The notes: generated by a model not told the origin, from the letters alone. Positions 37,211 through 47,563 are shown, counted from the first letter of the stretch. The stretch is DNA of 64,000 bases from Prolixibacteraceae bacterium (GCA_019720755.1 CP081303.1:2108001-2172000), one strand, 5' to 3'. Made by a program: numbers and translations.

Positions 37211-38686
37211 ATGAAGAAGTTAAGACCAATTATGTTGGTAGGCACGGGATCTGATGTCGGGAAAAGTATTGTAAATACAGCCATATGTAGAATACTCCTT
37301 CAGGATGGATATTCTCCTGCACCATACAAAGCACAAAATATGTCGCTCAATAGTTTCGCAACCCCTGATGGTTTCGAAATTGGTAGAGCACAAGCAGTAC
37401 AGGCTGAAGCTTGTAGGATTGATTGCAATACGGATATGAACCCAATACTACTCAAACCTTCAGGCGAGAAGATGTCACAGGTAGTACTCAATGGGAAACC
37501 GATAGGTAATAGATCGGCTATAGAATATTTCAGAGATGGAAACAATAAGATTCTAGAAGAGGCTGCCCACGCTGCATTTGACAAGATCGCATCTCAATAT
37601 AATCCTATTGTTCTAGAGGGGGCTGGTTCTATTTCGGAACTGAACTTACGTCATCGTGATATGACCAATATGGCCATGGCAGTCTATGCCGATGCAGCCA
37701 CATATCTTGTTGCAGATATTGATAGAGGGGGGGTCTTTGGTAGTGTATATGGATCCATAGCACTTTTATCTACTGAAGAGAGAGCACAAATAGAAGGTAT
37801 TATAATCAATAAGTTCAGAGGAGATATCACCCTTTTTGAGGAGGGACGCAAAATACTTCATGAGATCACTGGGGTGCCTGTCGTTGGGGTAATTCCTGCA
37901 TACAAAGACATATATATAGAAGAGGAAGATTCCGTTTCACTTGCTTGTAAAGCCAAATATGCACAAGATGGGATGGTAAATATCGCAGTGATCCTACTGG
38001 ATAAGATGGCCAACTTTACCGACTTCTCTGTTTTGGAGAGAGACGAGAGAGTAAATCTGTTTTACACAAACAACTTATTAGAGATTGACAAAGCAGATAT
38101 TATCATTATTCCTGGATCGAAAAACACCCTAGCGGATCTGCAAGAGTTAAAAGAGAATGGGGTCGCAAAAGCAATTGTTGCAGCTCATCGCAATGGCAAA
38201 AGTGTCATTGGTATTTGTGGTGGATACCAAATGATGGGGCTAAGAATTCATGATCCAGAAGGTATTGAAGGCTCTATTGCACAACTCCCCGGTTTAGGGC
38301 TACTAGACATAGAAACCACCATGACGAATGAAAAAGTGACCACCCAAACGACCTTCCGATACAAACACTATGATACGGATTGTCATGGCTATGAAATCCA
38401 TATGGGACGCGCTTCATTCGGAGAACAGGTATCTCCATTGAATCAGACACAAGAGGGACAAGAAGGAGTCATGAGCTCTGACAGATGTTGGGGTAGTTAT
38501 ATTCATGGAATCCTTGACAATCCAACAGTAATAGAAGATATTCTATCGCCTTATGTCGCAGAAAAGAGAGAAATTGAAGAGGATTATGCTACTTTTAAAG
38601 ATCGACAATATGACCTTCTTGCAGATCATTTTAGAGAGTATCTAGACCTAGAGACAATATATAAATCAGTAACTAAAGAGAAGTAA
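37211..38686 (+). CDS. cbiP: Cobyric acid synthase (amidates cobyrinate side chains b, d, e, g)
   Basis: 491 residues. The dethiobiotin-synthetase-like N-terminal domain starts with GTGSDVGKS (12-20) and the C-terminal class I glutaminase-like domain has Cys336 in GICGGYQMMG and His in CWGSYIHGILDN. It amidates adenosylcobyrinic a,c-diamide to adenosylcobyric acid using glutamine and ATP. First gene of a nine-gene operon under the B12 riboswitch. Also called CobQ. Confidence 0.93.
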   Translation: MKKLRPIMLVGTGSDVGKSIVNTAICRILLQDGYSPAPYKAQNMSLNSFATPDGFEIGRAQAVQAEACRIDCNTDMNPILLKPSGEKMSQVVLNGKPIGNRSAIEYFRDGNNKILEEAAHAAFDKIASQYNPIVLEGAGSISELNLRHRDMTNMAMAVYADAATYLVADIDRGGVFGSVYGSIALLSTEERAQIEGIIINKFRGDITLFEEGRKILHEITGVPVVGVIPAYKDIYIEEEDSVSLACKAKYAQDGMVNIAVILLDKMANFTDFSVLERDERVNLFYTNNLLEIDKADIIIIPGSKNTLADLQELKENGVAKAIVAAHRNGKSVIGICGGYQMMGLRIHDPEGIEGSIAQLPGLGLLDIETTMTNEKVTTQTTFRYKHYDTDCHGYEIHMGRASFGEQVSPLNQTQEGQEGVMSSDRCWGSYIHGILDNPTVIEDILSPYVAEKREIEEDYATFKDRQYDLLADHFREYLDLETIYKSVTKEK

Positions 38687-38692
38687 AACACC

Positions 38693-39721
38693 ATGCATTA
38701 CGGTCACGGAGACGATAGTTATCGATTCGAAAAGGAGATTGTTGCCAACCATAGCACCAATATTTGGCCCAAAGGACCATCGAACGATCTCTTAAAACAC
38801 CTTCAGCAAAACTTACATCTCATAGGGAGTTATCCCGAATGTTTTTCGGAGAGTCTGACTCAGAAATTGTCAGTAGAAAACAAAGTACCGATAGTGAATA
38901 TTGGGGTGTTTAATGGTATCGCTGAAGCAATATACCTTATTGCTCAAAGCTACAGATCATGTCGGTCGATGATCGTGACTCCCACATTTTCTGAGTATGA
39001 AGATGCGACATCCAAATATTCTCACCAGATTACCTATATAGACGAGAATTCTTGCATAGAGAATACGATCTGTGGGCAAGATATTGTATGGATATGCAAT
39101 CCAAACAATCCCACTGGAAAACTATATCCACAAGATATTTTATCCCAATGGATTGATCGCCATCCTAATACTCTCTTTGTGATAGATGAGGCTTATATGG
39201 ATCTTGTCTATCCTTCACACTCCTTGGTAGAGAAGGTGCCAGCGTGCAAAAATCTAATTGTAATGCATAGTTTGACTAAGAATTATGCCATCCCAGGATT
39301 ACGCTTAGGGGTGGTTTATGCATCCCAGGAGATATTAGAGCGGTTGCATGAGTTTCGTCCCCCATGGAGTGTCAATAGTATTGCAATAGAAGCTGGAAAA
39401 TATCTAGTGGATCATCCGCCGTATGATAAGAATCAACTTCAAGAGTATCTTGAAGAGAGCAAGCGACTACAGCAGTTACTGAAACGGATCGATGGAATCA
39501 GCTTAATAGAGGGAGAGACAGGTTTCTTTACCCTAAAGACCCCTATAAAAAGCGATAAATTAAAATCTCTACTCATCACGAAATATGGTATTTTGGTTCG
39601 AGATGCATCCAATTTTAGAGGACTAAGCCCCTATCATATTCGGATCGCATCCCTGAATCGAACAAAGAACCTAAGATTAATCCAATCATTAACAGAAATA
39701 CTAGATAATGATGAACATTGA
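38693..39721 (+). CDS. cobD: Threonine-phosphate decarboxylase-like aminotransferase
   Basis: 342 residues of the class I/II PLP-dependent fold. The PLP lysine is in HSLTKNYAIPGLRLG; NPNNPTG and DEAYMD are the usual cofactor-binding motifs. In a cobalamin operon this is the enzyme making (R)-1-amino-2-propanol phosphate from threonine phosphate for the nucleotide loop (Salmonella CobD; called CobC in some nomenclature). Starts 6 bases after cbiP and overlaps cbiB by 14 bases. A HisC-like role is less likely given context. Confidence 0.85.
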   Translation: MHYGHGDDSYRFEKEIVANHSTNIWPKGPSNDLLKHLQQNLHLIGSYPECFSESLTQKLSVENKVPIVNIGVFNGIAEAIYLIAQSYRSCRSMIVTPTFSEYEDATSKYSHQITYIDENSCIENTICGQDIVWICNPNNPTGKLYPQDILSQWIDRHPNTLFVIDEAYMDLVYPSHSLVEKVPACKNLIVMHSLTKNYAIPGLRLGVVYASQEILERLHEFRPPWSVNSIAIEAGKYLVDHPPYDKNQLQEYLEESKRLQQLLKRIDGISLIEGETGFFTLKTPIKSDKLKSLLITKYGILVRDASNFRGLSPYHIRIASLNRTKNLRLIQSLTEILDNDEH

Positions 39722-40658
39722 TATCATTCCTGTGATCATTCCTATCATGGCGTTGCTACTAGACTACGCACTAGGAGATCCTACTGGAATACCTCACCCT
39801 ATCGTATCCTTTGGTAAAGCCATCTCTTGGGGAGAGAAGCGATGGAATAGAGGTAAAAATAGAGTATTGAAAGGGGGTGCCATGATTATAGGCTATTCCG
39901 CTATCTTATTTATTCTTTTGTTTACGATCTCTACGCTTCTGAAAGTCTATTGTCCTTGGGGTTATCTGATCTTTGCCACCTATTTCGTATGGATGGGGAT
40001 AGCAAATAGAACCCTAGTAAAGGAGGGCAAAGCAGTCATTAAAAGACTAGACAACGAAGGGCTAAAGGCAGGACAAGAGCAATTAGCACGAATTGTAGGA
40101 AGAGACACATCCGTTCTTTCCGAACAAGAGATACGTCTTGCAACGCTAGAGACGCTCTCTGAAAATCTGAGTGATGGTGTGGTAGCCCCACTATTTTGGT
40201 ACGCACTGCTTGGAGTACCTGGTATTATGGGATATAAACTGATTAACACCTTTGATTCGATGGTAGGATACAAAAACCATCGATATCTTCGTTTTGGACG
40301 TATTCCTGCCCAACTAGACGATATTGTAAATTATATACCAGCCCGCATCACCGCCTTTCTCATGTACCTAACGTGTGGCAAAACCAAGGTAGCCAAATCG
40401 ATAAGGAAATATGCAAAGGCACATGCAAGTCCCAATGCAGGGTATCCTGAATCTGCCCTTGCTGGGATCCTTCAATGCCAATTTGGTGGACCCCATGAAT
40501 ATGGAGGAGTCATGGTAGACAAACCATTTATTGGAGACACTCATAAAAAGATCACAACCAAAGATTTAGAGATAACTTGCCGTGTGAATCACACTGTTTT
40601 TTGCATGACAATATCAATCATTATAGTTCTTGAAATTTTAAAGATAACCCTATTATGA
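39708..40658 (+). CDS. cbiB: Adenosylcobinamide-phosphate synthase
   Basis: 316 residues with several membrane segments and the conserved DYALGDPTGIPHP near the N-terminus, LSENLSDGVVAPLFWY and NTFDSMVGYKN. It joins adenosylcobyric acid to aminopropanol phosphate in the inner membrane. The start overlaps the end of cobD by 14 bases; ATG 39711 is an equally possible start. Overlaps cobT by 4 bases (ATGA). Confidence 0.93.
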   Translation: MMNIDIIPVIIPIMALLLDYALGDPTGIPHPIVSFGKAISWGEKRWNRGKNRVLKGGAMIIGYSAILFILLFTISTLLKVYCPWGYLIFATYFVWMGIANRTLVKEGKAVIKRLDNEGLKAGQEQLARIVGRDTSVLSEQEIRLATLETLSENLSDGVVAPLFWYALLGVPGIMGYKLINTFDSMVGYKNHRYLRFGRIPAQLDDIVNYIPARITAFLMYLTCGKTKVAKSIRKYAKAHASPNAGYPESALAGILQCQFGGPHEYGGVMVDKPFIGDTHKKITTKDLEITCRVNHTVFCMTISIIIVLEILKITLL

Positions 40659-41728
40659 AACCTAGCAACTTAAATATCAGCCCTGTCTCTAAAGAGATGG
40701 CAAATGCGCTTCGAGAGAAGCTTGATCAAAAAGCAAAGCCTATCCGTTCTCTTGGAAAGATGGAAGATATTGCATTGCGCATTGGATTGATCCAAAACAC
40801 TCTGACTCCTCAACTGAATAAACCAACCATGTTTACGGTTGCTTCCGACCATCATGTGTGTGAAGAGGGTGTGAGTCCATGCCCCACAAAGATGACCTGG
40901 CAACAGTGTTTAAATTTCCTTGAACTAGGGGGTGGTATTGGTCTTTTTTGTAAGATGTATGGGTTCGATCTAAAAGTGGTGGACGCTGGAGTAGATTTCG
41001 ATTTCGCCCCACACCCTAGATTGATTAATGCAAAAGTAAGAAAAGGATCTCGCAACATTCTTCATGAACATGCTATGACGATGAAGGAGTGTATGGAAGC
41101 CATCGAGAATGGAAGAAAAATGGTCAGAGAGTCTGCCAAAGAGGGGGTCAATGTCGTAGGATTTGGGGAGATGGGAATCGGAAATACCACCCCAGCCTCT
41201 GCCCTACTGTCGATCTTTACAAAGACAGACATCAAGGATTGTGTAGGACCTGGATCTGGATTAGATTCTAATGGGGTTTCGCACAAAGCCAATGTGATTA
41301 CACAAGCATTCGAGAAACATGGTATCTCAGAAGATCCAATAGAGAACCTTGCTCGCTTTGGGGGTCTAGAGATCGCTACAATATGTGGAGGAATGCTTGA
41401 GGCAGCAGCACAAAAGATGGTGATTATTACCGATGGATTTATTACGACCTCAGCACTACTGGTTGCTTCAGAAATATATAAAGAGGTTTTAGACTATGCT
41501 TTTTTCTCCCATCAATCGGATGAGCAGGGACACTGCCTCATGATTGATCATATGCAAGGAGAGCCAATCCTAAATATGTCATTCCGTTTGGGAGAAGGTA
41601 CAGGTGCCGCATGTTGTTACCCTATAATAAAAGGTTCGGTGACCATGTTGAACGAGATGACCACCTTCGAAGAGGCACAGGTTTTTAATACCGCAACTGC
41701 GAAGGTAGCTGCTTTTGAAAGTCATTAA
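40655..41728 (+). CDS. cobT: Nicotinate-nucleotide:dimethylbenzimidazole phosphoribosyltransferase
   Basis: 357 residues. Conserved FGEMGIGNTTPASALLS and the C-terminal SFRLGEGTGAA containing the catalytic Glu. It makes alpha-ribazole phosphate, the lower-ligand precursor. Translationally coupled to cbiB (ATGA overlap). Confidence 0.94.
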   Translation: MKPSNLNISPVSKEMANALREKLDQKAKPIRSLGKMEDIALRIGLIQNTLTPQLNKPTMFTVASDHHVCEEGVSPCPTKMTWQQCLNFLELGGGIGLFCKMYGFDLKVVDAGVDFDFAPHPRLINAKVRKGSRNILHEHAMTMKECMEAIENGRKMVRESAKEGVNVVGFGEMGIGNTTPASALLSIFTKTDIKDCVGPGSGLDSNGVSHKANVITQAFEKHGISEDPIENLARFGGLEIATICGGMLEAAAQKMVIITDGFITTSALLVASEIYKEVLDYAFFSHQSDEQGHCLMIDHMQGEPILNMSFRLGEGTGAACCYPIIKGSVTMLNEMTTFEEAQVFNTATAKVAAFESH

Positions 41729-41739
41729 ACAACGTAGTT

Positions 41740-42504
41740 ATGATTAAAACAGAGCTTTATCGCTTTCTTACTGTGTTATCCTATTTTACAAGAATACCAG
41801 TACCGAATTATCCATATAATCCAACCCACCTCTCTAGAGGGACAAGATATTTCCCATTTGTAGGTCTTATTGTTGGAACTATCGCGGCTTTGGTGGTCGC
41901 AATAGTGACCCAAATAGGACTAAGCCACGCTTTGGCTATACTTCTGAGTATGATTGTCTCCATTTGGGTTACAGGTGCATTTCATGAAGATGGATTTGCG
42001 GATGTATGCGATGGATTCGGTGGAGGATGGACCAAAGAGAAGATATTGACAATCATGAAAGATTCTGCAATAGGAGCATATGGAGCCATAGGAATCATGC
42101 TACTACTGGCATTAAAGTTCCTTCTACTTCGAGATCTGAACCCATCTACCCTATTACCTATATTAATCATGGGACATACTTGGAGTCGATTTAGCTCTGT
42201 TGCAATCATATACACCAGCATCTATACAAGAATGGACGACAGTTCGAAGTCAAAACCTTTGAGAGAGAATCGTATTTCGATAAAAGAGTTACTCATTGCA
42301 TTCTCATTTACACTCATCCCTTGTATCTTTGTACCATGGCAGATGGTTTTATCCATGACAATACTTCCCTTCATAACCTCTTGGTTGTGTCGCCGATTCT
42401 TTTATAAATGGATCGGTGGATATACAGGAGATTGTCTTGGAGCCAACCAACAGCTTGTAGAGATAGCAATCTATTTATCTGCCGTATTATTTCAAACTAT
42501 TTAG
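41740..42504 (+). CDS. cobS: Cobalamin-5'-phosphate synthase
   Basis: 254 residues, hydrophobic with about six membrane segments; the hallmark FHEDGFADVCDGFGGG (Asp/His metal site) is near residue 78 and GDCLGANQQ near the C-terminus. It joins adenosylcobinamide-GDP with alpha-ribazole (phosphate) in the inner membrane. Confidence 0.94.
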   Translation: MIKTELYRFLTVLSYFTRIPVPNYPYNPTHLSRGTRYFPFVGLIVGTIAALVVAIVTQIGLSHALAILLSMIVSIWVTGAFHEDGFADVCDGFGGGWTKEKILTIMKDSAIGAYGAIGIMLLLALKFLLLRDLNPSTLLPILIMGHTWSRFSSVAIIYTSIYTRMDDSSKSKPLRENRISIKELLIAFSFTLIPCIFVPWQMVLSMTILPFITSWLCRRFFYKWIGGYTGDCLGANQQLVEIAIYLSAVLFQTI

Positions 42505-42516
42505 AATAAAAAAGAG

Positions 42517-43104
42517 ATGAAAATAACGATTGTAAGACACACCCCACCAGAGGTGAAAGAGGGAGTATGTTATGGACAGACGGATCTTCACGTAGACCCT
42601 ACATTCAAGAGTCACCTAGATCAAATTCAGTCCATGATTACCACAGACGAAAACACCCACTTCTTCACCAGTCCCCTGACTCGTTGTAAAGTGTTATGCA
42701 AAGCCATTGCTGGGGCCGATGCAGAGATCGTAGAAGACGATCGTTTGATGGAGCTTGATTTCGGCTCTTGGGAAAACAAAAAATGGAGCAACATTCCTGC
42801 GGATCAAATGCAAGAGTGGGGAAAAGACTATCTGAATAGCAAGGTGCATGGAGGAGAATCCATGATAGATCTAAACGAAAGAGTCACTGCATGGTGGAAT
42901 GAATTGATCGAAAAACATTATAACGAAGAGGACGAAGACACAAACATTGTCATTTTTACTCACGCTGGAGTGATTCGCTCCGTTCTTCATATTCTACTGG
43001 AGATGCCTCTAAAAAAAGCATTCTCACTTGTAGTTAATTATGGTGGTATGGTCGAGATAAAAATGCTGGACAAACAGAATGCACAAATTGAATTTAAAAG
43101 ATAA
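42517..43104 (+). CDS. cobC: Alpha-ribazole phosphatase (histidine phosphatase family)
   Basis: 195 residues. Phosphohistidine site in VRHTPPEVKEGVCYG (His8), acid residue in ELDFGSWENKKW and second His in FTHAGVIR. Removes the phosphate from alpha-ribazole phosphate or cobalamin phosphate. Its place between cobS and cobU supports that role over a general phosphoglycerate-mutase-like activity. Confidence 0.88.
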   Translation: MKITIVRHTPPEVKEGVCYGQTDLHVDPTFKSHLDQIQSMITTDENTHFFTSPLTRCKVLCKAIAGADAEIVEDDRLMELDFGSWENKKWSNIPADQMQEWGKDYLNSKVHGGESMIDLNERVTAWWNELIEKHYNEEDEDTNIVIFTHAGVIRSVLHILLEMPLKKAFSLVVNYGGMVEIKMLDKQNAQIEFKR

Positions 43105-43112
43105 TAGAGCCA

Positions 43113-43622
43113 ATGGCTAAAATTCACTTTATTACAGGAGGACAACGTTCTGGCAAGAGTTCCTATGCACAAACGCTTGCCCTAGAGGCCTCTTCTAATC
43201 CAATCTATCTTGCCACATCTCGCATTTGGGATGAAGGACATAGAGAACGTATCGAAAGGCACCAGCGAGATAGAGGGGACGAATGGACCAATATCGAAGA
43301 GGAGAAGTATCTTTCGCAACACAATCTTCATGGTCGCGTTGTATTAATTGACTGTGTAACCCTTTGGCTTACAAACTTCTTCTTCGATCTCGAGAGCAAT
43401 ATCGAAGCATCTCTACAAGAGGCACAAAAGGAGTTTGACAAACTAATACAACAGGATGCTACATTTATCATTGTTAGTAATGAGATTGGCTTAGGCGGAC
43501 ATCCAACCAATGAGATACAGATGAAATTTACAGATCTGCAAGGCTGGATGAATCAATATATTGCCAAAAGAGCCGACCAAGTGACGATGATGGTCTCAGG
43601 CATTCCAATGAAAGTAAAATAG
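43113..43622 (+). CDS. cobU: Adenosylcobinamide kinase / cobinamide-phosphate guanylyltransferase
   Basis: 169 residues. P-loop GGQRSGKSSYAQ near the N-terminus, guanylylated His expected in HRERIERHQRDRGDEW, then VLIDCVTLWLTNFFF and VSNEIGLGGHPTNE. Bifunctional enzyme forming adenosylcobinamide-GDP. Confidence 0.93.
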   Translation: MAKIHFITGGQRSGKSSYAQTLALEASSNPIYLATSRIWDEGHRERIERHQRDRGDEWTNIEEEKYLSQHNLHGRVVLIDCVTLWLTNFFFDLESNIEASLQEAQKEFDKLIQQDATFIIVSNEIGLGGHPTNEIQMKFTDLQGWMNQYIAKRADQVTMMVSGIPMKVK

Positions 43623-43628
43623 ATACTT

Positions 43629-44192
43629 ATGAGAATATATACAAAAACAGGCGATCAAGGAGAGACAGGAATATTTGGAGGAGACCGTGTTCCAAAAGAC
43701 GACCTTCGCATTGAAACCAATGGAATCTTAGATGAGGCCAATTCTCAGATTGGATACCTGAGAGCAATGCTTGGAGAAGCGCACGATTGGCAAAAGAACT
43801 TACATCGTATTCAGAGAGATCTAATGTGTATGATGTCACATATTGCAACACCTGCAAACTGTACCAAGAAAAATATGAAACCCCACCCTGAAGATGGTGC
43901 TGACTTTTGTGAGAAATGGATCGAAGCACTACTAAAAGAGCTGCAAGAAGAGAAAGACTTCTTTCTTCTTCCTGGGGGCGACACCATATCTGCTACATGC
44001 CATTTGGCACGTACTAAGATACGCACTGCAGAACGTCGTCTTGTAACCCTATCAAAGGCAGAACCTAAACCAGTATATATTCATGGTTATCTAAATAGAC
44101 TTTCAGATCTATTCTTTGTCCTAGCCAGAGTACAGATGAAAAAAGCTGGTGTGAAACCAGAGAAATTCGCATTATTAAGAAAAAAGGACTAA
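43629..44192 (+). CDS. PduO-type cob(I)alamin adenosyltransferase
   Basis: 187 residues. N-terminal YTKTGDQGETGIFGGDR and central VLDEANSQIG-like and RTKIRTAERR motifs are the ATP-binding signatures of the PduO/EutT-like family. It transfers the adenosyl group from ATP to the corrinoid. It starts 6 bases after cobU. Not of the CobA (BtuR) fold. Confidence 0.9.
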   Translation: MRIYTKTGDQGETGIFGGDRVPKDDLRIETNGILDEANSQIGYLRAMLGEAHDWQKNLHRIQRDLMCMMSHIATPANCTKKNMKPHPEDGADFCEKWIEALLKELQEEKDFFLLPGGDTISATCHLARTKIRTAERRLVTLSKAEPKPVYIHGYLNRLSDLFFVLARVQMKKAGVKPEKFALLRKKD

Positions 44193-44196
44193 AATT

Positions 44197-45492
44197 ATGG
44201 CATCATCTTTCGTTATTGCAGCTCCTCACAGTGGAAGTGGTAAAACAACCATTACCCTAGGACTCCTAAGGGCATTGCACAATAAGGGTAAAAAAGTTCA
44301 ACCGTTTAAGGTAGGGCCCGACTATCTAGATACCACACACCATACGATAGCTGCACACCATACGAGTTATAACTTAGATCTTTTTATGTCTACAGAGGAG
44401 CATGTAAAGTCTACCTACCAGACCCACCAATCGACATCAGATGTGGCCATCACGGAAGGGGTCATGGGACTTTTTGATGGTGCAAAGAAGATGCAAGGAA
44501 GTACTGCCGCAGTAGCAGAACTACTCGACCAACCTATTGTTTTAGTCATGTCGGGAAAAGCGATGGCTTACTCTGCAGCACCACTTCTCTATGGACTTAA
44601 AAACTTCTACAAGAATATCAAAGTGGTGGGAGTTATATTTAATTTCGTAAAGACTGAAAGTCACTACCAGTTTCTTAAAGAGGCAGCAATAGATGCTGGT
44701 GTCACCCCTCTTGGGTATATCCCGCCAAACGAAGAGATACAGATATCTTCAAGACACCTAGGTCTTTCCATTGATCAAAAAACAGATTTCGACACACTTG
44801 CAAATAGTGCAGCTGAACATATTAGCAAGCATCTAGACCTTGAGAAGCTGTTGGAGATAACCCAATGCAGTACCCCTAGTCAAATTCACTCTCCTCAACC
44901 TAAGAATGAGAAGAAAGAACAGGTTATTGCTGTAGCAAAAGATGAAGCTTTTAACTTTATATATCCAGCAAATATTGCCCAATTATCAGAGAACTATCAG
45001 GTTGTATATTTTAGTCCAATACACGACAAGAAACTTCCTAAAGCAGATGCAATATACATTGCTGGAGGATACCCTGAACTATTCTTGGATTCGCTTTCAC
45101 AAAATATAGAGATGAAACAAGAGATACGTCATTTTATCGAGCAAGAGGGGAAAGTATTTGCAGAATGTGGGGGGATGATGTATCTAGGAGAAGAGATTAT
45201 TACCAAAGAAGGAAAGCATTATCAAATGTGTGGGATATTTCCCTATTCCACCACGATGCAAAAGATGAAACTACACCTTGGTTATCGAGACATTACCTAC
45301 AACAAGACTAAAATCCGTGGTCATGAGTTTCATTACTCTCAATGTATTGAGCATAACCAAATCACTAAAGTAGGGGAAGTATATAATGCTCGAGGAGGAA
45401 AAGTAGATACTCCGATCTATCAATATAAAAACTGTCATGCGACCTATATTCACCTATATTGGGCTCATCTAAAAGATCTTTGGGTTCTTTAA
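44197..45492 (+). CDS. cbiA: Cobyrinate a,c-diamide synthase
   Basis: 431 residues. P-loop-like SGSGKTTITLGL at the N-terminus and a C-terminal glutaminase-like domain with Cys in AECGGMMYLG. It amidates cobyrinic acid a and c side chains. Called CobB in aerobic nomenclature. Last gene of the operon. With cbiP it implies that the cell can start from a cobyrinate-level intermediate, though no corrin-ring genes are in this window. Confidence 0.93.
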   Translation: MASSFVIAAPHSGSGKTTITLGLLRALHNKGKKVQPFKVGPDYLDTTHHTIAAHHTSYNLDLFMSTEEHVKSTYQTHQSTSDVAITEGVMGLFDGAKKMQGSTAAVAELLDQPIVLVMSGKAMAYSAAPLLYGLKNFYKNIKVVGVIFNFVKTESHYQFLKEAAIDAGVTPLGYIPPNEEIQISSRHLGLSIDQKTDFDTLANSAAEHISKHLDLEKLLEITQCSTPSQIHSPQPKNEKKEQVIAVAKDEAFNFIYPANIAQLSENYQVVYFSPIHDKKLPKADAIYIAGGYPELFLDSLSQNIEMKQEIRHFIEQEGKVFAECGGMMYLGEEIITKEGKHYQMCGIFPYSTTMQKMKLHLGYRDITYNKTKIRGHEFHYSQCIEHNQITKVGEVYNARGGKVDTPIYQYKNCHATYIHLYWAHLKDLWVL

Positions 45493-45628
45493 AATAGATT
45501 TAATACTCTATTAAATACTCTTATTGGGGCATAGAGACGCTTTCACATTCTCTAAAAGGATAAATAAAAAGGCTCTCTTTCTTTAAGATAGAATGATGCC
45601 TATACGGGGAATACAGAACAAATAAGAA

Positions 45629-45664
45629 GATGCCCAATAGCTTAAAAACCATTGGGCATTTCTA
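45629..45664 (+). terminator. Terminator of the cobalamin operon
   Basis: TGCCCAAT (45631-45638) pairs with ATTGGGCA (45651-45658), followed by TTTCTAT. Located about 135 bases past cbiA. Confidence 0.75.
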
Positions 45665-45788
45665 TATACTCGAACTAAATAATTTTCAATATTAAACGAA
45701 TATACACAACGTACATTAGACTCTAAGTACATTCAAAAGGAGATTCACCTTGATTCTAAGTAGTATAAAATGATTCTTTCATTTTATA

Positions 45789-46289
45789 CTATGCTCTTCT
45801 TTGAATCTGTTTGCTTAGATGCTTACGAGCAAAAAATATCCGACTTTTTACGGTACCTAAAGGTAGGTCCATCTTTTCAGCAATCTCTTTGTATTTATAA
45901 CCTTGAATAAATAACAAAAAAGCATCTCGAATACCCTCTTTCATCTCCATGATCAATTTGTGAATCTCTTGGATACTCATCAACGTCTCTTGATCTTCAT
46001 GTCCAGAAGAGCTTAGATTTCTGAAATAACTATATTGATCCGTATCGAAAAAGACTCTTTGGGTTGAATTTCTTCTATAATTATTGATAAAAGAGTTACG
46101 CATAATCGTAAAGACCCATGCTTTAAAATTTGTATTGGTACGATATTGTCCCTTATACTTCCATGCCTTTAAAAAAGTCTCCTGGATAAGATCTTCAGAT
46201 CCTTGATGACATTTCGTTAATTTCAATGCAAAGTTATATAGATGTGGCCTCAATTCTACTAAATTCTGTTCAAAGATTAAGTTCTCCAT
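45789..46289 (-). CDS. ECF-type sigma-70 family RNA polymerase sigma factor
   Basis: 166 residues. Region 2 (about 10-80: LRPHLYNFALKLTKC, DLIQETFLKAWKY, AWVFTIMRNSFINNYRR) and region 4 HTH (about 110-160: GYKYKEIAEKMDLPLGTVKSRIFFARKHL). No anti-sigma factor is encoded beside it, so its control is not obvious. It is transcribed alone and toward the cobalamin operon terminator. Confidence 0.92.
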   Translation of the reverse strand: MENLIFEQNLVELRPHLYNFALKLTKCHQGSEDLIQETFLKAWKYKGQYRTNTNFKAWVFTIMRNSFINNYRRNSTQRVFFDTDQYSYFRNLSSSGHEDQETLMSIQEIHKLIMEMKEGIRDAFLLFIQGYKYKEIAEKMDLPLGTVKSRIFFARKHLSKQIQRRA

Positions 46290-47406
46290 AGTCTAAGATT
46301 TAATATAATAATTGTGTTGTTGTCATTCGTTTCACTGTCTCTAATACAATCAATTACACGACTTGTTTCAATTGCTAATGTTAAAAAAAAAGACATTTTT
46401 TTAAGACTTAATTATCTCAACATAAATTTTTAAGACCATTAGTCATGAATAAAACACTAAATCATATTTTTTCAACCTATATATAAATAGTCACTTAGAG
46501 GAGTATAGATGTTCAACAAAAAAAATTGCCCATAACAAAAAACATCGATAAATAAGGAGGTTACACGAATGAAGTGCCTATATTAGTAGGAACAAAACAT
46601 CAGACTCTTGAGGATACTTTTAAGAAAACAATAAGAATACTTTAACATACTTTCTGAGTATAATCTTTTTAACACATAGCAATGATAGGTCGTTATTTTT
46701 TGTATATAGATAATAATAAAACAGTAGTATCAAACAAGTTAAAAAGAACAAGAAAAAAAATCACTACAAAAAACTCAATATTTCAACGACAACTCATTAA
46801 TAAGACGACTAATACATAACGTCAAAACACTTATCATAATCAAGTAGCATCACTGTGTTCATTATTTAAAATCATGAACACTATTTGCAATCATGTAAAA
46901 GGAATATTGCAGTGCACCAATTTGGTGGAACAATCTTTTATCAAGTTATGAAAGCATAGAATAAGCGTGTCAATACACTCTTTAGTGTCCCTATAGAACA
47001 GTATTTAATTAACACCTGATTGTCCCCTATTTTGTCCATAAACTACTCATATCTAATTCATGCTTCAACCACCGAATCGATGGAAAATCGGTGGACAAAC
47101 CATGGAGCAAGGATGGACAAACCATGGACAAAGTACGAATGAAACCATATTCAACTAGTTTTCATCGCATACAAATACCCTGTCATCGGATGACAAACAA
47201 GACAGAAAGAGGTAGGCACTAGCCTTAAATATACCATTGAGAGTAAATGTTGGAATAAAATAAAAGCAATATTAAATAAAAGAAGAGACTTATGAATGGA
47301 ACAATAAAACCTATATAAGACTCTAACTTAAAAATATATTACATATTTTCTATAGGAGTCTCTACGATGGATACAACAATTATTGACATGGCTATTTATT
47401 GCGACA
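46290..47406. other. Long gene-free stretch upstream of the ECF sigma gene
   Basis: About 1.1 kb, strongly AT-rich, no ORF with protein-like sequence on either strand. I see no tRNA, CRISPR or obvious RNA. It may contain the sigma-gene promoter and decayed sequence. Confidence 0.5.
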
Positions 47407-47563
47407 ACTCCTGTACTTCGAAAAAGGTCCCTGAGCCTGTCGAAGGGCTCAACAACCAAATATCGAAAAAGGTCCCTGAGTTTATTGAAAGGTAATAACC
47501 AATCACTCCTGTACTTCGAAAAGGTCCCTGAGCCTGTCGAAGGGCTCAACAACCAAATATCGA
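47407..47563. repeat. Triplicated intergenic repeat with CCTGAGCCTGTCGAAGGG core
   Basis: Two nearly identical copies (47407-47466 and 47505-47563) starting ACTCCTGTACTTCGA and containing GGTCCCTGAGCCTGTCGAAG and CTCAACAACCAAATATCGA; a degenerate third copy lies between (47463-47493, GGTCCCTGAGTTTATTGAAA). TGAGCC and GGCTCA can pair as a hairpin. Intergenic spacer repeat. Confidence 0.75.

Noticed and set aside
47407-47563. CRISPR array
   Set aside because: Only two good copies and one degenerate copy, with irregular spacing and no cas genes.
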